The notes under the pieces are model-generated. The model was not told the origin of the DNA. It saw nothing but the letters and a program-made list of their open reading frames with translations, and did not search any database. Shown piece by piece: positions 9,901-21,359 of a stretch of DNA of 64,000 nt. Numbering within the stretch: position 1 is the first letter of the stretch; the number at the start of each line of letters is the position of its first letter. The position numbers and the translations under genes are program-made. This stretch comes from Calamus simplicifolius (taxonomy: Eukaryota; Streptophyta; Magnoliopsida; Arecales; Arecaceae), in the NCBI GenBank assembly GCA_900491605.1, contig UESW01005035.1, forward strand, positions 97,074 to 161,073. The letters run 5' to 3'.

Positions 9901-11725
9901 ACTTGACTACCGGCCATTAATGATAGAAGGCCTTTGGACGAACCCATGTACGTGGCCCTTTTTTTTCCTTTTTGTTCTCTTTTTTTCATCATGACACAGC
10001 AATGCTGTGGAGGAAATGTTTAATGATCATCATGCCCTTTGAAAAGAAAACCGAGTAGAAGAGTGAGGCTGCCTAGGAATTAACCTAGTAGAACAGTGAG
10101 GCTGCATAGGAATTAAGCCATCCAGGAAGGCCGCCACGGCCGCCTAAGAAAATTGTCTGGAATCGCTATCTTGAGAGGATGCCATCCAAAAATTGTTGTC
10201 TTTATTGCCCATGGGATCAACTGGCCCCATCAAGTCCATATCTCCCTTTGTTTAAAATCCCCATTATTTTATATGTCAGATCTCTGAATGTTGCCACTTC
10301 AACTAACAAGATTGAGACATCTTTTCTATCATAAATTTATGATATATGGTAGTAATTTATTCCGCAGTAGCAGGAATAATTTCCATTTCCTTTTACTCTC
10401 TGTAATTTTTTTCATGCTGAAAGCTCCAAGTTTGTCCATGACTCTCGCGTGATTTATTAGTTCCATCATGAATTCTGTGTATTGCGGTAATTTGTTCGGT
10501 GCAAGGAATTCGACTCATATTCAACTATTATGCCTTTTGTTCTATTGTTTGACGTATTTCTGATCTTTAGTTGCTCTTCCGAAGAAAAATTGAAGCCGTG
10601 CAAGATCAATTTTTTACCTTATCACAGATGCAAAGTATCTCTGTATGTTATCCATGATTCATTGATTTGATTTTTGTTGGCCAAAAAAAGTTACTGTTTT
10701 CCTTAGCATAACAAAAGAAATGAGGTTTGCATGATTAAATCAAAGAAGACTTACCCTCTATACTTTTGTCCTTATATTGTAAGCGGTATAAAAAGAAGGG
10801 TTCCGAGGCTCTATAGATCCCCAACATGTATTATAATTTGCAGTTCTTTTAACTGTATTTTCCACACGGTTTAAATAAATAGGCCTACAGCAGTATGAAG
10901 ATGGAAGCTAACAAACGTTTTTCTATTTGGATGTGGTTCGAGCTCAAGCCTTGGGGAGGTGCTTCCCGAAGTGTTTGACATATGTGATTATTGCATTGTC
11001 TATTTGCGAAATTATTGGCAGTGCCTCCCCCTCTATTACCATCTTTCCGCCAAAAGGAAAAGAAAATGTAAAAAAACCATAAACTTCTAATGTGAAATGA
11101 AAATCTTATTTAATGAATACATGGAGGGATCTGTTCTTGGTTGAGAATTTCTTTGTGATGGAGCTTTGAGATCCTTCCGAGGTGGTCTAATATTAGTGAA
11201 TTTTCAGTAACAATTTAGACTGTTGTTAAAGGGGTGTAGTTTGGTAGGAATGATCACTAAGACTTCATGCTCTGAAGTATTTGAAGCTTACATAGATAGA
11301 TAACTATGATCAATGCAAATAAGATAAATGGAGATGGCATTTCAGGTGACCCAAGAAGCAGCATCATTGACCCTTGAGACTACTTCTGAGTGTCAATTAA
11401 ATAGTTGTTGCAAATTCTATCTAGTAACATCTCTTGCTTCTAACTAGTTTTAATAAACAAAGACTTTGATTTCTTTTATATGGTGAGGAACCCAACAATA
11501 TTGTTATCAAGCATTCAGATAAATGGGTATGATTTTGAAGCTTTGAAATACAAATGACTCGCTGAATCGATCACTTGGAAAGAAGGCATTGTGAGATTTA
11601 TGGGTGTTGCTGATTAGTATGGAAACCCTAAATCTAATTTCTTAACTGAACAATCTTTGCCTTTCTTTGATCACCTTCTTGGAAATCTATGGATCTTCTT
11701 TTTTAGTTTTTCTTCATGTTTAGTC

Positions 11726-11728
<3 letters not shown>
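9901..11728. other. Intergenic DNA, no gene recognised
   Basis: This stretch is AT-rich with stops in all frames. A two-copy tandem repeat of about 36 bases, built on GTAGAAGAGTGAGGCTGC, lies near 10055-10120. I see no coding domain, RNA gene or LTR end in the rest. Confidence 0.6.

Positions 11729-11763
<35 letters not shown>
11729..11763. repeat. (TA)n microsatellite
   Basis: An uninterrupted TA dinucleotide run of about 35 bases, in intergenic DNA downstream of the receptor kinase gene. Confidence 0.95.
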
Positions 11764-11765
<2 letters not shown>

Positions 11766-12183
11766 ACTGTAGTGCTTTATTGTATCTTTCTTTTCTTACC
11801 ATTTGACGGGAGAATAGAGATCAGAATCCAAAACATGTTATTCTTTGAAGTATCAATGAGAAAACATCACTATAAATGAGTTAAAATGGTTATTTTTTTG
11901 AGAACGTGACAGTGTATTACAGTAAATTTATCCCCTCACTTCTTTCCTCAAATCTATGCCCCATCCCAAGAGAAATTAGCCTCTCGATCCTTTGAACTTT
12001 TCATCAAGTGCTCTTCAAGGTTGTCATCCACATTGTGGTTAACATGGTAAATGAACACTGTTTGTTCATCAGACTTGTTTGCAGGGATGCCAGGACTGCC
12101 AGATACTTCGGTTTTCTCATCCCCAGTTTGGACATTAGGCCACAGTGGATGGACTCTTAGTTGTATGTGAATCGCCTTTCGAT

Positions 12184-12223
<40 letters not shown>

Positions 12224-12945
12224 GTTTGTGTGTGATGAGCTTGTGTCACTGTTCAATTATTTGGTTAGTGGAGGAATCTTTCTTTATGTCAAAAAGGAGA
12301 TTTGGTTGTAGATTTCACCAGACTATATTCAGCAGTTGGTGTCTGATGTAAACTACCAAAAAATGCTGGCAATTTTGTTAGCTAGAAAGAGCTTGTTAAT
12401 TAAAGATAAAGGTGGGATATTATATGCTTTCTAAATAGGATTTTTTTTTTACCAAATATTTAGTGTAGGAAATGCATATTAATCATGCATGTTATTAGTG
12501 AATTGGGCACTCCAATAAGGTTTTTCATTTTCAAAAGTGTCTCAGAGATATGGAGCTTTGCCAAGATTATCTAGCAGAAGTGTAAGCATGGGGAGGCGAG
12601 GAGCTGAACAGCAAAAATACTCTTTCTATTATGTTAAGCAACGGACTGTGCGAGGTATGGTACAAGTGTGAACCATGTGAAACCATCCTATGAATCTAGC
12701 TATATTTAGTTGGAGGGGGTTTAGAATCTAAAATTGGCAGTGGAAAATAATCAATGAGTATTGTTTACCTTCTCCTTGTATTACAAACTCCAAATTCTTG
12801 GCCCTTGTTAAGAAATAATACAGCTTGGAGAAATCAGATTTTCAAGATAGTCCTTCCTACCATACAAATTAATATTCTAAGTTGAATTAAGAAAGTCAAC
12901 CAACCCAACTTAACCTACCTCGGTTACCAAATGGTAAAATTATCT
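11764..12945. other. Intergenic DNA downstream of the receptor kinase, with (TC)n tract
   Basis: This stretch is mostly AT-rich. A (TC)n run lies at 12189-12219. An open frame of 100 codons on the - strand (12256-11954) crosses that microsatellite, has no recognised domain and could be chance. The 3' untranslated region of the receptor kinase gene must lie just left of 12946, but I see no decisive polyadenylation site. Confidence 0.5.
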
Positions 12946-15900
12946 TCATCGACCTTCAAGCATTGTAGTTGTACTCCCAATTACTGCACATGAATTTTGA
13001 TCTGAGGATGGTGACTTTCTTTCTGTTGAAGTCCTTCCTATGCAGAATCCAGGCCGTTTAGGCTGCGGTAGTGCCACACCTTCATTGCCTAACATTAAAA
13101 CCACTTCCGCCATTGTTGGCCTATCTTTGCTCCCTTCCTGAGCACACAAGAGACCAATTTGTATACATCGCAATACTTCAAACATAGGACATGGACATTC
13201 CATTGCTTCATCAAGCAGCTCCAAGCTTCTACCCTCCTCCCACAGTTTCCATGCCTGCAAGAATTTATATGCTTATGGAAATGAAATTGCAAACTGACAA
13301 TAATAGGAAGACTCATGAAAACTATTGCATTTATCTGAATACTTACATGTCCTAAAAGTTTCATAGAAGATTCTGTTTCATACACCATTCGATTTTTCTT
13401 TCCACTCAAGATCTCCAATATTATTACGCCAAAGCTAAATACATCAGATTTCACTGAAAATATACCTTCCATTGCATACTCTGGTGACATATACCCACTG
13501 CATCTCATTAACAGATTAGTAAATCAGTTAAATGTAGGATATATTATTAGTAATGCATTTGTATGGTAGAACTTACTATGTCCCAATCACTCTCCTTGTT
13601 TTTTCTTCATTTTGATCTCCTTGACAAATTCTTGCAGTGCCAAAGTCTGAAATTTTTGGATTCATGTCCTTATCAAGTAAAATGTTGCTAGCTTTGAGGT
13701 CCCTATGAATTATCCTTAACCTTGAATCTTGATGAAGGTAAAGAAGTCCGCGAGCAATTCCCATAATAATATCAAGACGCTGTTGCCAGGTCAAATGTGC
13801 ACCTTTTGTTTTATCTGGTCCAACATTTTAGTTTTTGTCAGTCAAAGTAAACTTCAATTAAAGCAAGTTATGGTGTCCTAATGATTTGTGTGCTAAATGC
13901 TTAACTTGCTGTTGTCCTTAGCTTTCTGAATACAGTGAAAAACTAAGCACCTCAAAAGTTATGAATGTTGTGATCAAGGAAAGACACTTCTTTTTGTGAG
14001 AGAAGTTAAAAAATATATTTTTATTCTTATTCAGTGCCTCCCTCATTTTTTTCCTTATTTGTGCCTCTATAAGCTAAACATTGTCAGTAGCATTTTAATT
14101 GCTTTACTTTGAATTTCAAATTTATTTCATCCAATCCAGTGTCATGAAGGTTTAGGTCAAAAACTGCAGCTAAATGAGAAAAGTGACATGGCAGGCATTT
14201 GCAAAGCACCAAACTGATGAATAAGTTTACTACATATTGTCGGAATGGGAAATTCAAAGCATCTCAGTAAGTAATGAACAAGTTTGCCTGCCATGAAATG
14301 ATTACTATGAGTTAGAACTTAGATTCCTTATCATATCATGGGATATAACTTTCCTTCTAATGAAAATTAGATTTTAATTGGACCTTGCAAAATTTACATC
14401 TTGGCTATCTATCATGTATTATGATGAATTTGATCCCCTCCAACAGGGACTGATTCAAATGGTGTGATTGAGGTTTGACAATTATCAAGCTGAAGGGTTT
14501 AAACTTTGTGTTGCTCGGTGCTTGGTGGGGTAACCGGCTTGATTAAAAGAAATATCTTTTCTCTTATATGTCATAATCCTAACAAAATCAATCTCTTCAC
14601 ATGATATGAGAAGTAAACTTTATATCTTCTCAAGACCAATAATTAAGCTTGATGGTAAGGATAGTCTGCATTTTTCTTTTTGACCTAGATGGTGGCAAGC
14701 TCATCACTTCTTTTTTGGAGTAATGAAATGAAAGAGCATGTTGAAGGCCACCCTGCAGCCCAAACAGAGCAATATATGTGACATAGGTTAATTTAAACTA
14801 TTGCACTCATATTTAATTTTATGGCTTCCATCTCCTGATATTCTATTTTGATTAACCCAGTCATGGTATTCATGATAATCAATTTAATCAAATGTGATTA
14901 TTTATACCATTGCAAAATATTAATCAACCTTGCATCATAAATATAATAAAAAGAGAGTGTTAGAATTGAAGCTGAACCAAAGATGAAGGTATCCAAGCTC
15001 TTATTCGGCAGGTACTCATAGACCAGCATTCTCTCCTCATGTTGAATACAGCATCCTAGAAGCCTAACCAGGTTTCTATGTTGAAGTTTGGCAATTAGCA
15101 TGACCTCATTCATAAACTCATCTAAGCCTTGTACAGAATCTTTAGACAGCCTCTTGACAGCAATCTCTTGTCCATCTTCCAATTGACCCTGCTTATTGTT
15201 ATTTCTAAGATTTAGATCCCAACTATCTGGTGAAAACAAACTAGATAGAATCAGACGCCTACCTTGTAAACTGGCCCAAACCCACCCTCTCCAAGTATAT
15301 TATCAGCAGAGAAGAAATTAGTAGAACTTTCAATCATGGACATGTCAAATAATGGCAGCTCCAGGTCCTTCCCTCTGCTTTCATCAAAGTGGGAGTCATG
15401 TAATATACCTGCTAGATGGTCATAAATAATGAAATCAGTTTTGAAGCTTTTGAATTAAATTTTATTTATATGAAGTTCCTAAAAGCTTTTGTTGCAATAA
15501 AGAAATTGATATTCAGAGTACAAGTTACTGAATAAATGCATTAATGTTGACTACCAATTATTAGTGATTATTTATGTCTATGCATATTAGTAAATTACTA
15601 AATTTACCACGATTTCTTATCTTCTTCCGTGCAAGTAGTCCAAGACACAGCAATAGGAGAAATCCCAACACCAAGGGAATGACCATGGCAATCACATGCT
15701 TCTTCTTGCTCGAACCACTGTTTATGGAATCTGCGTGGTAATTTTTCAGAATTAGAAATCATGCTTCTACTCAATGTGCTCTTATTCTTTTTCAATTCAT
15801 TTGGAGAAAAAAATGGAATTTTTTATAAATTCCCATAGAAGGTTGTAAATATTAGAACCCCGCATCCTTGTTTTCAACTCTGCAAGAAGCTTGTTAGGGC

Positions 15901-17368
15901 CTTGCAAGAGAGCAAGGGGCCCTCTGGAAGAAGGAAAATTCGAAATTCATAATGTATATATGATGATAGACTTACCTTGGGATGCTTTAGGTACTTTGAT
16001 GAATGCCTTCCGGTCCACATAGGAGCCCATCTTGCCGTTGGAGAGTGGGAGCCTCTTCTTCCAACAATTTCCACCGTCATCCTGGTAAATGGCTACCGCA
16101 CAGTCACAATCAGTTAAGCAGTCCCTTCTACACTCAGCCTCAGCGATAGGAGACGAATGCTCATAGGCAGATAAAGGCCAGTCGACATTGATCATCTCCT
16201 TCAGGCCGAACAGTGTCTCTGTCACCGACTCATTTGTTCCACAGCTCTGAGTTGCAAAATTTGGAAAACACCCTTTGTACTTCCTGTCTGGATCCATGAA
16301 AGAATAGCCAGGCGGGCACTCGCAATCTACGCTCCGATTTCCACCACGACCACCAGATACGCAGTAGCTATTGAATCCACAGGCACCACTCCCGGTTGCC
16401 GTTGTGATTTCTCGGCAGATGTCTGGAGGCTGGAAATCGACCACAGTCCAAGCATCGCTTGTTGTCGTGATCTTTGGGTACGCGTACTGCCTGAAGACCC
16501 CATCGGAGTCGAGTGTTGCCCTCTGGTAGAAATCTCTCGAGTCTATTCTGGATGATGTAAAATTGAGGAGCACGGTGTTGTTAGTTAGAGCCAAGTAAAT
16601 GGTTCCAGACTCATTGAAGACAAGCTGTGATCCATTTGCAGTGGTTCCAGAAGCCCAGTATGGATCATATTTATAGCCAGAATCGGTATTTACTGGATAG
16701 AAGGTCAGATTGCCGTCGCTTCGAATGCTGAGCTCAAATCGTCCGCTGGAGTAATCGGTATCCATCAGTCGGGACCGGAGATCCTCACCTGGACCCAATA
16801 CTTGGGATGGCAAGATGGTATCTGTGGGGTTGTTGAAGCTCTGCCATTGGACCGAGCCATCGCTGCTTGCTAATATGAAGTTGCCGCTATTAAGAATGGC
16901 AGCATATGAAACCCTAGTGTTGACTTTGACATTCCATACCCCCTTGCCGTCATAGTCCTCAAGGGAGAGCTGCCCGTCGGCGGTGAGCTCCGCTGTGGCC
17001 CCAGCTTGCACCGGTTGGTTTCCATTTGCATACCAAACTACGGTTTTGTTCTCTATTTTGTCGAACCAGATGGCGAGCAGGAAGAGGCTGCTGTTGGTGT
17101 CGAGGGGGCGAAATCCGAAGGCAAAATCACCGGAAGGCGAGAACCAGGAAGTGGTTTGGCCAGCCTGAGCGGTGAGGGAAGTCCCCAAGCTTATTTTGTT
17201 GTCGGCCTTCGCTTGAGTGTATGGACTAATTAATATTGTAATTTGGAGGATGAGACGCAGAGAAGGTAGCAGGGGGGAGAAGACGCCATTTCTCGAGTCC
17301 TGTTTTAACTTGAATGGTTTTAGTTCCATCCCTGGAGATAAGTATATGAGGCCACCGTTGTCGTGCAC
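12946..17368 (-). CDS. G-type lectin receptor-like serine/threonine protein kinase (LECRK-like ectodomain, SD1-like kinase)
   Basis: A plasma-membrane receptor kinase in seven exons on the minus strand: 17368-15976, 15730-15608, 15408-15263, 15188-14978, 13814-13577, 13497-13347 and 13254-12946. All six introns are GT-AG and the joined frame is 2571 bases, 856 codons plus stop. Order: hydrophobic leader (about 30-55), B-lectin domain (about 57-190), S-locus region, EGF-like cysteines (CGFNSYC, CECPPGY), PAN-like domain (CRRDCLTDCDCAVAIY), a membrane segment on exon 2 (about 477-498) and a kinase. The kinase has GEGGFGPVYK, Lys566 in IAVKRL, catalytic Asp663 in HRDLKASN, and DFG at 681-683, so it is an active RD type. 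It ends TTTMLEGR, as in SRK-type kinases. The ectodomain instead resembles LECRK/RLK1 proteins, which are usually intronless. A second Met at 17329 is an alternative start. The family acts in pathogen and stress signalling; the ligand is unknown. Confidence 0.93.
13815..14977 (-). other. Intron 4 of the receptor kinase (1.16 kb)
   Basis: The largest intron of the gene runs from donor GTTCAG at 14977 to the acceptor ACCAG ending at 13815. It splits codon GAT (phase 1) just after LDTFIF, where SD1-type receptor kinases normally carry an intron. It is AT-rich. I see no inserted element or exon inside it. Confidence 0.8.
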
Positions 17369-19131
17369 GAGGACATGATTGGAATTTTATCTTATGCTTA
17401 TCTAACCTATCTAATTGCTGCCCAAATGGATGTTATTTTAGTTCAAGTAATATTTGGAGGCTTCCTCTTCATGCATGATAAAGTCTGCGTGCCATGTAGC
17501 ATTAGAGCATGGTTATTGCTTTTGAAAATTATGCAATAAAAAAAAATTGAATATTAAGATGCCAAGCTACCATCGATATCTCGCGGCCGCAAAGAAGCTC
17601 TCCAAATATTTTGATTTTCTTCTATTTAGCTTTTTCATGACAGCATATCCGCATGGAAGCTGATCCGTAGCCAGTTGTTTTTTGCTTATATATATATATA
17701 TATATATAATGATGGCTCTTTTGACTGAGAATTTTTTATGATACTTTAATAAAGATGTTGGTCCACTCACATATAAAATAAAGAAAGCATTTATTAGCAA
17801 ATTCGATGGTGCTAGTGGAACCTTGGGCGAAAAGGGACGAGGTTGGTCATTAGAAGATACCTATAAAACGTATTAATAAAATAATGAACATTTAGATGGA
17901 TTCGTGGTCATTTTGTATACGTAATTATCTCTTGAAAACACCGTTTCGAAACTATTTTTGTCAATATCATTAAAATAGCTTTCTTCATTCTTTCACCAAA
18001 CTTTTTATCTTTTAAAATATATGCGTCTTAAGGTCTTCACACGGGATATTTTTAAAATCACGCTAGAGATGACTTCTAAAAGCAAAGCGACGAAAAGTAT
18101 CTTTGAATGGTCACTTGATTCACCGTAGCTCTCCGTATGACGTGCATCGAACACCTGGTCCCGCCCTTGGAGGGTGATAAGGGGTGAGAGTAGGAAGGAT
18201 CAAAGAAGTTCCCTTGATCGTGGAACCCCTGCACCATAATCATAGAGCAAAGACCTCTGACATGATATTTCGAAATCATGCAGCTGGTGATTCCGACGTT
18301 TAGGACCTGATCAAAGGTGGTATTGTGCATGTGCTCAAAAAATTCCATAAAATTGTTTGAAGCTGGGTAGGCTTAATTATTTACTCGTCACTTTCATGCA
18401 TAAGAATTCATACATATGATTAATGAACTTTGACTGATTATTTTGCTGAATAAGTTTTCTAAGGATCTTTCCAAAGATTTTGATAGAAAGGCTAAATAAT
18501 TTTTCTCACTTTTTTGATGAATCTCAATTAGCTTCCGTTAAAGAAAAATTTAATATACAAAATTTCTTAGCGCTCGTGATATTATGGCCTATTACACAAG
18601 ATGCAAACTTAACAAAAATTCATTATAAACTGAATTTTGAAAAGATATTTTGATGAAGTGAACCAAACCTTTCTTTTACATTTGCTATATGTTAAGAGGA
18701 TTTCATAGTAAATGGATCGAATGGATTTGGTCAACGCTTTCTTTTGCTACAGTTGCACTTTTTATCAATAGCATTTGAAAAATGGATTAATTGCACGCAA
18801 ATCTTGTGGTAAAGTGGTCTTTATCTTTGACCTTATTTATCCTTGTTAGTGATATACTCTTTAGACTTCTTAAGCAAGTTAGTAGCATTGAGCTAAGCAA
18901 AAGAATTAGAGAAGAAGCTTGCATTTCTAACCTTAAAAGCCTTCAATTGCATATGACACTATCCTTTTCTATGCAGCAAAAAAAAAAAAAACTTTGATTA
19001 TAATGAAAGCGGTTCTCCTTGCCTTTGTATATGCAGCTCAATTGGGCATTAACTTCCACAAAAGTTTCTTAATTTGAATGAAATGTTAGATGATGTTACT
19101 AAGGTATCACTAATCTTCTATATAATAAAAT

Positions 19132-19134
<3 letters not shown>
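17369..19134. other. Upstream/intergenic DNA of the receptor kinase
   Basis: The promoter of the minus-strand receptor kinase should lie just right of 17368. A (TA)n tract lies at about 17688-17709, some 320 bases upstream of the start codon, but no clear TATA box can be singled out. A 90-codon open frame at 18348-18076 (-) has no recognised domain. The rest is AT-rich and featureless. Confidence 0.5.

Positions 19135-19208
<74 letters not shown>
19135..19208. repeat. (AT)n microsatellite, about 74 bases
   Basis: A pure AT dinucleotide run of about 37 units, the longest simple repeat in the window. Confidence 0.97.
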
Positions 19209-19211
<3 letters not shown>

Positions 19212-20469
19212 TGGAGCTATCATTACATGATAATAGGCTAACAATTAGATATTGGGTGCTATTTCTCAAACATATAAATCATGGCTTGCATCGTCCGAAG
19301 GTAAATTTTAATTTATCAATAGGAGAATCACCACAGTCAACATTATCCATTTAGCCCATCTCCTTTTACTATATGTTTACTTTAGATTACCGAAATGAGT
19401 TATTTTAAGAATTGATTAAATGAACCTGAGGCTAGCTAAAAGAAGCTAATTGGAAAATTATATTATATCAAAAGAAAGATGGGAACTAAGGGTTCATTGT
19501 TCCTTGGTTAAACTCTTCTAGATTTAGAAATATATCAGCAAAAGTTGAGAAGATTTTGAAAACAATTCTTTCTTCAAGCTGGGGAATGAAAAATATATAA
19601 CATTTTAAGAAGGGTACTCTTAGGTTAGACTGATCCTTGTGGCCTCATTATTCAATAATATATTAGAAAGATATTAAGCATAATTGTTTAGTGGCCTCTC
19701 AATGAAACTGATGCCTTTTTAATTGGTGCATTAAAGTATAGGGTCCTCTATCAAGAGATGAGTCTAACCAGCTTTCCTCTCACATAGGATGACTTTCTTT
19801 CATTACAGCTTCAACGAAAATTATCAACCATCTCTTCTTGAGATGTCCCTTCATGAAGAAGACAGCTTTCGATCAAATTTTGTCTGAATCCTAGAAGATG
19901 ACTAGTTAACTTTCATGCCCTATGGCAAATATAAGGAAAAGGAATAATATTCAAACTAACCTCAAAAAAGTTTAAGATCAATTAATCAGTGCTATCTATT
20001 GTCATGAGAGAAATTTTAAAAATTTTGAATAAAAAATCTTCTTCATAGTGGTTCTCCACTCCTTTCGGCCGTGGACATGTTACTGTTTAACAGCTGCTTC
20101 ATCATGGAGCCACCAGCTTGATGCCGCCCCTACCTTCAATCTTGGGGCAGAAGTGGGATCGTAGAATCGTATCAGTTCCACTACATTATTCTGATTTAGT
20201 AGTAGCTCCTTTTTTGCCTTCACTACGTTGCATTGTTGAGATGGCTGCTGAGCCTCTGCAATCTCTTTTCTTGGCGTTCTTCTCTGGTCCTTGTACTCTT
20301 ACCAGACCTCCCGCTGTTTTTATCTTTCTTTTTCTCTTTCCTTGTGTCTTGATCTCCGTATTGTCTGTTTTCTGATAAAACAATGGGAAGTCCTGTCTTC
20401 TCCACTTTTCTATATATATAATAGAGAGGGAGAGAAATTCTGACTTCTAATCGCATGGTTAATTGTAGT
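19209..20469. other. Intergenic DNA, no gene recognised
   Basis: AT-rich with frequent stops. An open frame of 85 codons (20118-20375, +) has no recognisable domain and is treated as chance. No RNA gene or element end is seen. Confidence 0.5.
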
Positions 20470-20810
20470 TGGGTTACTACTGTGATGCTACCTTCAATTA
20501 GTTTTACATTTGAATGATTTATAATAAGTTAAGTAAAATAGATAAGTACTAATTGGATTCTTTTGGGCTATGGTGATCCAAGTTGATGTGAACTTTGTCC
20601 GTACTGCTTTCTTGTAACGAAACGGATTCGTGAGTTTGCAGGCTCGGATCGTTACATTGTAATGCTCCTTCCAATTAGTCTCACATCGGGTAACTAGTTA
20701 AGTAAGATGAATAAATACCAATTGAATTCTTTTTGAAATATGATGGCTCAAGTTGGTGTAGATCTTATTCATCTTGCTTTCTTGTAACGAAATTAACATG
20801 AACTAGCACG
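20470..20810 (+). repeat. Degenerate direct repeat of about 155-185 bases (possible TRIM-like remnant)
   Basis: Two similar copies lie at about 20470-20632 and 20655-20800. Each contains a CAATTAGT...CACAT word, GTTAAGTAA, a TACYAATTG word and the shared end TGCTTTCTTGTAACGAAA. The second copy has the word AGTCTCACATCGGG, close to AGTCCCACATCGG, which is common at the ends of small plant LTR elements. They may be the two terminal repeats of a very small non-coding element, or a tandem duplication. Confidence 0.5.
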
Positions 20811-21354
20811 ATACAGTTCTACCCATAAAACTGTACATTAAAAATTTTCCATTTGAGAGAAAAATGCGGAGACTTTACTCATGGAAGTTACAAGATAAAT
20901 TACCACTTGATAGATTACCAGTAATGTTGATTACTGTGTTTGATATATACAAGTAATGTAACAGTGATATTGATTACTTTGTTTCATATAACAAATAGAT
21001 TACCAGTCATATAAAATCAAATTCCCAAAATACTTATAAATTAAATTTATTAAAAAATTATATATTATTATATATTTGATTTAAAAATTATATTTATAAA
21101 TGATATTCAAAGCCACCAGTGAGGATGCCGAAGGCCACTGATCCAAAAAAATTTTGCTGTATGCCGTGAGGCCGCTGGGCAGCGGAGATCCGCGGCTCGA
21201 CTCTGTAGAAGGAAATGTGATTCGGGACTTTCAACCTGGAGGTTCTAGCAAGGTTGGTAGAGGAGAATACGAGTAGAAAGCGATCAAAAAAGAAAAGAAT
21301 AATTTTATCAAAAATTAGTTTATCAGATTACTATTTCTCTAGTAATATGGATAA
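20811..21354. other. AT-rich intergenic DNA with repeated GATTACCAG/GATTACT words
   Basis: Words GATTACCAGTAAT, GATTACTGTG, GATTACTTTG and GATTACCAGTCAT recur within 20910-21010. Related words (AGATTACCTACTATCAAACG) are found at 23732, on the far side of the neighbouring solo LTR. The two sides may be one MITE-like element split by the LTR insertion. No coding content is seen. Confidence 0.4.
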
Positions 21355-21359
21355 CCATC

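Noticed and set aside
8958..9992. 344-codon open frame on the - strand and several shorter frames in the tandem array
   Set aside because: The predicted peptides simply repeat the DNA unit (LWLPRRPAFNG-like words) in several frames at once. No domain is seen and the frames follow the repeat.
11954..12256. 100-codon frame on the - strand downstream of the receptor kinase
   Set aside because: It crosses a (TC)n microsatellite, giving an Arg-Glu run, and has no recognised domain. It might be a last exon of another gene, but nothing upstream supports it.
12946..17368. The receptor kinase as a pseudogene, because its frames look split
   Set aside because: The splits are all GT-AG introns at positions normal for SD1 kinases, and the joined frame is an exact multiple of three with all catalytic residues.
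18076..18348. 90-codon frame on the - strand upstream of the receptor kinase
   Set aside because: No domain, no neighbouring exons and no codon bias visible. Chance is likelier.
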